Source: Buttiauxella agrestis (GTDB lineage: Bacteria; Pseudomonadota; Gammaproteobacteria; Enterobacterales; Enterobacteriaceae). From it: DNA of 64,000 nucleotides. Made by a program: the position numbers and the translations under genes. This document shows positions 57,151 to 64,000 of this stretch, one piece after another. Below the pieces are notes generated by a model, which saw only the letters and a program-made list of their open reading frames with translations, was not told the DNA's origin and ran no database searches. Where the stretch lies: positions 1,452,763 through 1,516,762 of the forward strand of contig NZ_UIGI01000001.1 in assembly GCF_900446255.1 (NCBI RefSeq), read 5' to 3'. The stretch's first letter is position 1; each line of letters opens with the position of its first letter.

Positions 57151-58260
57151 ATGAAGAGTCTGTTTATTACCGGTGCCACCGGTTTTTTGGGCGGGGCCGT
57201 ATTAGCACGTGCACTTTCCGATACATCGATTGAATCCATTTTGTTACTGGTTCGGGCAAACTCTGAAAAAGAGGGCGTAGAAAGAATCAGAAATAACCTC
57301 GCTAAATTTGGTTGCAGTGAAACCTTACTCACAAAAATAAACGAACGTAATATTTTACTCGGTGATTTAGCTTATTCAGAAGACTTTTTGAATGACAAAC
57401 GACTTTCTGGCGTAACTCATGTTATTAACTCTGCGGCAGTTGCCTCCTTTGGCGATAACGCACTGATTTGGAAAGTGAATGTCGAAGGCACGCTGAAATT
57501 CGTCAAACGCATGGCCGATGTGGCGGGCTTAGTACGTTTTGTGCACGTCGGAACCGCAATGTCATGTGTTCCTGAAGCCGGAACGCTGGTCACTGAAAGC
57601 ATGACGCGCAAGCCTGAAGAAGAGCATCTGGTCCAGTACACCTGGTCAAAATCCACCATCGAACAATTGATGATTGAACAGTGCCCGCAGCTTCCTTTAG
57701 TGATTGCGCGCCCGTCTATCGTCGTCGGTCACAGTGAAGAAGGTTGTCGCCCATCGAGCAGTATTTTTTGGGTATTCCGCATGGCGCTGATGCTCGGGAA
57801 ATTCATGTGCTCTCTGGAAGATAAGATTGACGTTATCCCGGTCGATTATTGCGCTGAAGCCTTGCTGTTATTAACCAAAAGCGCGGCACTGAGTGAAACG
57901 GTTTACCATATTTCCGCAGGTGATACCGGCAGCACGCAGTTTATCGAAATCGACAAAGCCATGGCCGCAGCATTGAATCAGCAACCTATTTCTTCCCACT
58001 ACCAGCAAGTGGATTACAGTGAACTGGTTAAAGGTCGCCGCGAATTCAAGACTATTTATGGCCCGTGTAATGAACGACTCATGCTTAGAGCGATGCGTTT
58101 ATACGGTGAATTCTCAATGCTGAATGTGCGTTTCTCAAATAAAAAACTGCTGGATTTGGGGATGTCACCGCCGCCTCGTTTTGTTGACTACATTAACCGC
58201 TGCGTGGAAACCACTCGCGACTTTAGTATTCCGGAGCTGATGAAGGTCGATTTTAAGTAA
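57151..58260 (+). CDS. Stand-alone NAD-binding reductase (male-sterility/thioester-reductase type SDR)
   Basis: 369 residues from ATG 57151 (AAGGG eight bases before); ten more in-frame codons upstream lie in the hairpin. Extended SDR: dinucleotide motif FITGATGFLGGAVLARAL at the N-terminus, HVINSAAVASFGDN, VNVEGTLKFVKRM, HVGTAMSCVPEAG, and catalytic YTWSK. The C-terminal part (about 260-369) varies most. This NAD_binding_4 class reduces acyl thioesters (acyl-CoA or acyl-ACP) to aldehyde or alcohol, but the substrate here is unknown and no carrier or ligase gene is adjacent. Cytoplasmic. Inserted between yeiE and lysP relative to K-12. Confidence 0.82.
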   Translation: MKSLFITGATGFLGGAVLARALSDTSIESILLLVRANSEKEGVERIRNNLAKFGCSETLLTKINERNILLGDLAYSEDFLNDKRLSGVTHVINSAAVASFGDNALIWKVNVEGTLKFVKRMADVAGLVRFVHVGTAMSCVPEAGTLVTESMTRKPEEEHLVQYTWSKSTIEQLMIEQCPQLPLVIARPSIVVGHSEEGCRPSSSIFWVFRMALMLGKFMCSLEDKIDVIPVDYCAEALLLLTKSAALSETVYHISAGDTGSTQFIEIDKAMAAALNQQPISSHYQQVDYSELVKGRREFKTIYGPCNERLMLRAMRLYGEFSMLNVRFSNKKLLDLGMSPPPRFVDYINRCVETTRDFSIPELMKVDFK

Positions 58261-58460
58261 CCCCTTTCAAACTCAGTGGGGAAGGGATTCCCTCACATCG
58301 TAACCCGCCCAATAACCCTTTCTCTGGCCTATATCATAAGTGCGTTACTTATAATCCGGCCCGGATCATGAAGCTCTCTTATAACAGCGTATTTCTACTA
58401 TATGTATGAGACTGGTTTGCTACAATCTCGCCTCATTTTTTGGAAGGACCGCAATTTTCT

Positions 58461-59936
58461 ATGGTTTCTCAAGATAAAACAACACAAGCGCCTGGCTTAC
58501 GTCGTGAGCTAAAAGCGCGCCACTTAACGATGATCGCCATCGGCGGTTCCATCGGTACCGGGCTATTTGTTGCCTCTGGTGCAACCATTTCTCAAGCGGG
58601 CCCAGGCGGCGCGCTGCTCTCCTATATGCTGATTGGTCTGATGGTGTACTTCCTGATGACAAGCCTGGGCGAGCTTGCGGCTTATATGCCGGTTTCTGGC
58701 TCTTTCGCCACCTATGGGCAGCAATACGTTGAAGAAGGCTTCGGCTTCGCACTAGGCTGGAACTACTGGTACAACTGGGCAGTAACCATCGCGGTTGATC
58801 TGGTGGCATCACAACTGGTGATGAACTACTGGTTCCCTGACACCCCAGGCTGGATCTGGAGTGCGCTGTTCCTCGGCATCATGTTCTTGCTCAACTACAT
58901 TTCCGTTAAAGGTTTTGGCGAAGCAGAATACTGGTTCTCACTGATTAAAGTTGTCACCGTGGTCGTGTTTATCGCCGTCGGCGTGATGATGATTCTGGGC
59001 ATCTTTAAAGGTGCACAACCTGCGGGCTGGAGTAACTGGGCAATTGGCGATGCGCCATTTGCGGGTGGTTTCTCGGCGATGATAGGCGTGGCGATGATAG
59101 TCGGTTTCTCCTTCCAGGGGACTGAGCTTATCGGTGTTGCGGCGGGTGAATCTGAAGATCCAGGTAAAAATATTCCACGCGCGGTTCGTCAGGTGTTCTG
59201 GCGTATTCTGCTGTTCTATGTGTTCGCGATTCTGATTATCAGCCTGATCATTCCTTACACCGATCCAAGCCTGCTGCGTAATGATGTGAAAGACATCGGC
59301 GTTAGCCCGTTTACGCTGGTCTTCGAGCACGCGGGCCTGTTGTCTGCGGCAGCTGTCATGAATGCGGTTATTCTGACGGCGGTATTGTCTGCGGGTAACT
59401 CCGGGATGTACGCATCAACTCGTATGCTTTACACCCTGGCGTGCGACGGCAAAGCGCCACGCATTTTCTCTAAGCTTTCCCGTGGTGGTGTGCCGCGCAA
59501 TGCGCTGTACGCAACAACCGTTGTCGCGGGCCTGTGCTTCCTGACCTCTATGTTCGGGAACCAGACCGTTTACCTGTGGCTGCTGAATACTTCCGGTATG
59601 ACTGGTTTCATCGCCTGGTTGGGGATTGCCATTAGCCACTATCGTTTCCGCCGTGGCTATGTGAAGCAAGGGCTTGATCTTAAAGACCTGCCGTATGTTT
59701 CTGGATTCTTCCCGCTGGGACCAATCTTTGCCTTCGTCCTGTGCCTTATCATTACTCTGGGTCAGAACTACGAAGCATTCCTGGCCGATAAAATCGACTG
59801 GGCTGGCGTGACTGCCACTTACATCGGTATTCCGCTGTTCCTGGCGATCTGGTGGGGCTACAAAATTACTAAAGGAACGCGTTTCGTGAAATACAGCGAA
59901 ATGACTTTCCCGAAAACGTTTAAAAACGAGCAGTAA
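58461..59936 (+). CDS. lysP: LysP, lysine-specific permease
   Basis: APC-superfamily lysine/H+ symporter, 12 helices; in E. coli it also restrains CadC. I start at 58461 (MVSQDKTTQAPGLRRELKARH); the frame is open seven codons upstream without similarity. 491 residues (E. coli 489). Conserved: AIGGSIGTGLFVASG in helix 1, and GFSFQGTELIGVAAGESEDP in helix 6. The 200-base leader (58261-58460) is promoter DNA. Confidence 0.96.
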   Translation: MVSQDKTTQAPGLRRELKARHLTMIAIGGSIGTGLFVASGATISQAGPGGALLSYMLIGLMVYFLMTSLGELAAYMPVSGSFATYGQQYVEEGFGFALGWNYWYNWAVTIAVDLVASQLVMNYWFPDTPGWIWSALFLGIMFLLNYISVKGFGEAEYWFSLIKVVTVVVFIAVGVMMILGIFKGAQPAGWSNWAIGDAPFAGGFSAMIGVAMIVGFSFQGTELIGVAAGESEDPGKNIPRAVRQVFWRILLFYVFAILIISLIIPYTDPSLLRNDVKDIGVSPFTLVFEHAGLLSAAAVMNAVILTAVLSAGNSGMYASTRMLYTLACDGKAPRIFSKLSRGGVPRNALYATTVVAGLCFLTSMFGNQTVYLWLLNTSGMTGFIAWLGIAISHYRFRRGYVKQGLDLKDLPYVSGFFPLGPIFAFVLCLIITLGQNYEAFLADKIDWAGVTATYIGIPLFLAIWWGYKITKGTRFVKYSEMTFPKTFKNEQ

Positions 59937-59952
59937 CAGTCGAAGTAAAAAG

Positions 59953-59979
59953 AAAAGGGCGCGATTATCGCGCCCTTTT
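59953..59979. terminator. Bidirectional terminator between lysP and yiaJ
   Basis: AAAAGGGCGCGAT / ATCGCGCCCTTTT, a perfect 13-bp inverted repeat with a single central base; effective loop of three to five. Confidence 0.9.
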
Positions 59980-59999
59980 GACATCTGTTTTCCCACTAA

Positions 60000-60809
60000 T
60001 CAGGCATTCAGCCCCAGTTCCCGCGAAATCGCTGCGGCGGTTTCTTGCAGCGGCTTAAGCAATTTCTTCTCTCCCACCTGACGCAATTTGGCCGTTGAAA
60101 GCGAAATCGAAATCGAATAGCTCACGCGATGGTGAATATCAAACACCGGCACCGCGATGCACGAAACTCCCAACTCATTCTCTTCTGCGTCCATCGCCAT
60201 TTTCTGCTCGCGAATTTGCTCCAGCTCCTGATACATCAGCTCAAGGCTGGTGATGGTATTGCGCGTCAGCGGTTGGATCTCATCCTGATGCGTTTGCCAG
60301 TAATTCTCGACGTACTCCGGGTGACCAAAGGCCATATAAATTTTACCCATTGCCGAGCAGTACAGCGGCATATGCTGGCCGATATACGCCCGGGTGCGCA
60401 GCATTCCGGTTGTTGGCTCGAGCTTATAAATCAAAATCGCATGATCGTCTTCACGACTCGAAAAATTCACCGTTTCGCCGGTAACGATGTTCAGCGTTTC
60501 CAGATGCGGAGCGGCAACGTGAATGATATTTAACGATGAAAGCGCCTTTTGCCCGACCGAGATAAATTTTGTCGTCAGACGGTAACTCCCCGCAGCAGGG
60601 GCAGGCGTCACGTATCCGCAGGACTGTAGCCCTTGTAACAGACGATGCACGGTACTTTTATTCAATTCAGCCAGCTCAGATAAATGCGCCAGCGGGCAAC
60701 CGTTGGGGTAGTTACTGAGGATCTCAATGAGCTGTAGGCCACGGAATAAACTCTGGCTGCCAGCCGGTCTGTCCTTTTCTTTGCTCACGTCACTCTCTTT
60801 ATCGCTCAT
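60000..60809 (-). CDS. yiaJ: YiaJ (PlaR), IclR-family repressor of the yia cluster
   Basis: 269 residues (E. coli 282). N-terminal winged helix (about 18-80: SQSLFRGLQLIEILSNYPNGCPLAHLSELAELNKSTVHRLL) and IclR effector domain (about 95-265: NFSSREDDHAILIYKLEPTTG, YCSAMGKIYMAFG, NELGVSCIAVPVFD). Near-identical blocks to E. coli YiaJ/PlaR. Divergent from yiaK, with palindromes at 60962-60986 as candidate operator. Confidence 0.93.
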   Translation of the reverse strand: MSDKESDVSKEKDRPAGSQSLFRGLQLIEILSNYPNGCPLAHLSELAELNKSTVHRLLQGLQSCGYVTPAPAAGSYRLTTKFISVGQKALSSLNIIHVAAPHLETLNIVTGETVNFSSREDDHAILIYKLEPTTGMLRTRAYIGQHMPLYCSAMGKIYMAFGHPEYVENYWQTHQDEIQPLTRNTITSLELMYQELEQIREQKMAMDAEENELGVSCIAVPVFDIHHRVSYSISISLSTAKLRQVGEKKLLKPLQETAAAISRELGLNA

Positions 60810-60961
60810 CTCTTCCTTCCCGTCATTTCGCCGCGCATTGATGGTAGCGCAAAGTGTGTTTCAGTTCACGATCTCAACACGTAAATATTAACACATTGAT
60901 TTCAATGATCTTTAAAAAACGCTCCTGCTTTGACTTGTTAAAATTTGAACTGTATATTTTT

Positions 60962-60986
60962 GAAATCAGATTTCGCATAGTGAAAT
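60962..60986 (+). promoter_or_regulatory. Overlapping palindromes, candidate YiaJ operator
   Basis: GAAATCAGATTTC (perfect, 60962-60974) runs into ATTTCGCATAGTGAAAT (60970-60986), an IclR-type box with TTTC/GAAA arms. The pair lies 52 bases before the yiaK start in the divergent space. Confidence 0.55.
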
Positions 60987-61037
60987 ATGCAGATCTAAAA
61001 TCACTCACATTGATGGTGAGAAAACCGGGAGTCAGGC

Positions 61038-62512
<1,475 letters not shown>

Positions 62513-62528
62513 TTGATAGGGACACATA

Positions 62529-63452
62529 ATGAAAAATACCCACGCCGGTTTTATTATTGGCGCGTACCCCTGCGCACCTTCGTTTCACCAGTCAGGGGAA
62601 GAACAGGAAACACAATTCTGGCGCAAATTAGCCGATGTGCCAGGTATTCGCGGGCTGGAGCAACCTTGCCTTGAGCATTTGCATCCTTATGGCGATGAAT
62701 ATCTGTTTAAACATACGCCAGATGACTGGCAAATTGTGGTGACAGCCATAATGGAAACCATGCGCCGCAGAGGTGCTAACGGAGGATTTGGCCTCGCATC
62801 AACGGACGAAGCCCAGCGCAAAAGTTGCGTAGAATACTATCGCCACGTGTGGGAAAAAATTAGCCGCACTAACGACCGCTTTGGTAAACAAAAGGTGATT
62901 GCGCTGGAGATACAGGCGGCGCCTGCGATCGGTAATCCGTCGGTAACGCAAGCGGCTGAACGTTTTGCTCAATCTTTAACAGAGCTGCAAAGCTGGGACT
63001 GGCCCTGTGAGTTGGTGATTGAACATTGCGATGCAATGACTCAGCCTGATGCTCGCAAGGGTTTTTTACCCCTCGAGCAGGAGCTGAAAAGTAATTTGGG
63101 GATTTGCCTTAACTGGGCCAGATCGGCCATTGAAGGCCGCAACACCACGCTTCCTCTGGAACACGCGCGGCTCTGCCAGCAAACCGGGAAGCTGGCGGCG
63201 CTGATGTTTTCTGGCACCGCTTTGAATGGCCCGTACGGGGAATGGCAAGATTCACACGCTCCGTTCTCTACATTCGCTGACGAAAGCTTGCTGACGGTAG
63301 AGATTGCCAGGGAAATGTTGAGTGTTTCTCCGCTGGAGTCATTTAAATTTATTGGTATTAAATTATTAGAAATAAACCCGGAAGCCTCTGTTGAACATCG
63401 TGTGGCTATTTTAGCTGACGGTGTTTCTGCATTACGTAGCGCACTAACATAA
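62529..63452 (+). CDS. DUF4862 TIM-barrel-like protein, YiaX1 position
   Basis: 307 residues, no signal peptide. [18 protein letters not shown] at the start, [71 protein letters not shown] and [22 protein letters not shown]. This fits DUF4862, which looks like a sugar-isomerase-type TIM barrel with acidic and His metal candidates (EIQAAP, EHCD, MFSGTAL). E. coli K-12 has a TRAP transporter (yiaMNO) here; Klebsiella has yiaX1-yiaX2. Function is unproven; a step on ascorbate-derived sugar acids is likely from context. Confidence 0.78.
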   Translation: MKNTHAGFIIGAYPCAPSFHQSGEEQETQFWRKLADVPGIRGLEQPCLEHLHPYGDEYLFKHTPDDWQIVVTAIMETMRRRGANGGFGLASTDEAQRKSCVEYYRHVWEKISRTNDRFGKQKVIALEIQAAPAIGNPSVTQAAERFAQSLTELQSWDWPCELVIEHCDAMTQPDARKGFLPLEQELKSNLGICLNWARSAIEGRNTTLPLEHARLCQQTGKLAALMFSGTALNGPYGEWQDSHAPFSTFADESLLTVEIAREMLSVSPLESFKFIGIKLLEINPEASVEHRVAILADGVSALRSALT

Positions 63453-63548
63453 TTATAAATAATCATTATTCGACGAGCTAAGAAAAAAAACGTTCCTTTT
63501 TTATTGAAGGGCACGCCAGATCTAATTTTTTATTATCGAGAATAATTT

Positions 63549-64000
63549 ATGAACGCTAACTCTGTTACCCAAACAAATGATATTCCACGAAGCCGCTGGC
63601 TTAGAATAATTCCACCCATTTTAATCACCTGTATTATTTCCTATATGGATCGGGTGAATATTGCTTTCGCCATGCCGGGGGGAATGGACAGTGATTTAGG
63701 TATTACCGCGACCATGGCGGGACTTGCGGGTGGGATCTTCTTTATTGGTTATTTGTTCCTCCAGGTTCCGGGCGGGAAAATTGCCGTTCACGGCAGCGGC
63801 AAAAAATTTATCGGCTGGTCGCTGGTGGCGTGGGTGATTATTTCCATCCTCACCGGCTTCATTACTAACCAATATCAACTGCTGTTTTTACGCTTCGCAC
63901 TGGGTGTCGCGGAAGGGGGCATGTTGCCGGTGGTGCTGACGATGATCAGCAACTGGTTCCCGGATGCCGAACGCGGGCGCGCTAACGCGATTGTGATCAT
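63549..64000 (+). CDS. MFS transporter, YiaX2-like (3' end outside window)
   Basis: First 150 residues or so of an anion:cation symporter (ACS) family MFS protein. Start ATG 63549 (MNANSVTQTNDIPRSRWLRI). Four helices are visible, with YMDRVNIAFAMP in helix 1, and FLRFALGVAEGGMLPVVLTMISNWFPDAERGRAN, the ACS signature. In Klebsiella the equivalent YiaX2 imports L-ascorbate. The gap before it (63453-63548) has no ORF and no clear terminator, so it is probably co-transcribed with yiaKL. Confidence 0.85.
   Translation, partial: MNANSVTQTNDIPRSRWLRIIPPILITCIISYMDRVNIAFAMPGGMDSDLGITATMAGLAGGIFFIGYLFLQVPGGKIAVHGSGKKFIGWSLVAWVIISILTGFITNQYQLLFLRFALGVAEGGMLPVVLTMISNWFPDAERGRANAIVI

Overview
The window is a contiguous piece of an Enterobacteriaceae chromosome. 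Gene content, gene order and protein lengths match the Escherichia/Enterobacter/Klebsiella group throughout, but two long blocks that lie far apart in E. coli K-12 are joined here, so it is not E. coli. I cannot fix the genus from the sequence alone. No prophage, insertion sequence, CRISPR array or rRNA operon is visible. The base composition looks even, apart from AT-rich gaps around 23.8-24.3 kb, 32.0-32.3 kb and 56.5-56.7 kb.

Block 1 (1-18.5 kb) follows the E. coli 16-17 minute region: tolQ (partial)-tolR-tolA-tolB-pal-cpoB for the Tol-Pal envelope machine, a five-gene tRNA-Lys/tRNA-Val operon, nadA-pnuC (NAD), zitB (zinc efflux), ybgS, aroG (aromatic amino acids), gpmA (glycolysis), the galETKM operon with both GalR operators and the CRP site preserved, modF, modE and the small gene acrZ. 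modABC, which follows acrZ in E. coli, is not here.

Junction (18.5-24.3 kb): yjiN, an SOS-controlled umuDC pair with a shortened and active-site-altered UmuD, a PTS EIIC-EAL fusion protein, and a previously unlisted 48-residue membrane ORF.

Block 2 (24.3-60 kb) follows the E. coli 48 minute region: proL, yejM, yejL, yejK, rplY, radD, rsuA, bcr, yejG, yejABEF (peptide ABC importer), pdeN/rtn, mepS, lpxT, yeiR, yeiQ, efpL/yeiP, yeiW, setB, fruBKA, nfo, yeiH, yeiE, lysP. It has two inserts relative to K-12: uxuA plus a DUF2000 gene and an Lrp/AsnC regulator between yeiQ and yeiP, and a Bor-type lipoprotein plus a stand-alone NAD-binding reductase between yeiE and lysP. The K-12 genes between fruA and nfo are absent.

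End (60-64 kb): a yiaJ-yiaK-yiaL-X1-X2 cluster of the Klebsiella type, which I link to L-ascorbate/2,3-diketogulonate use. It is cut by the window edge inside the MFS transporter.

The best candidates for something new are the pre-processed UmuD-like protein (no N-terminal arm, catalytic Lys replaced by Arg, LexA box upstream), the EIIC-EAL fusion beside it, the 48-aa membrane ORF with a leader hairpin, and the reductase/Bor insert.
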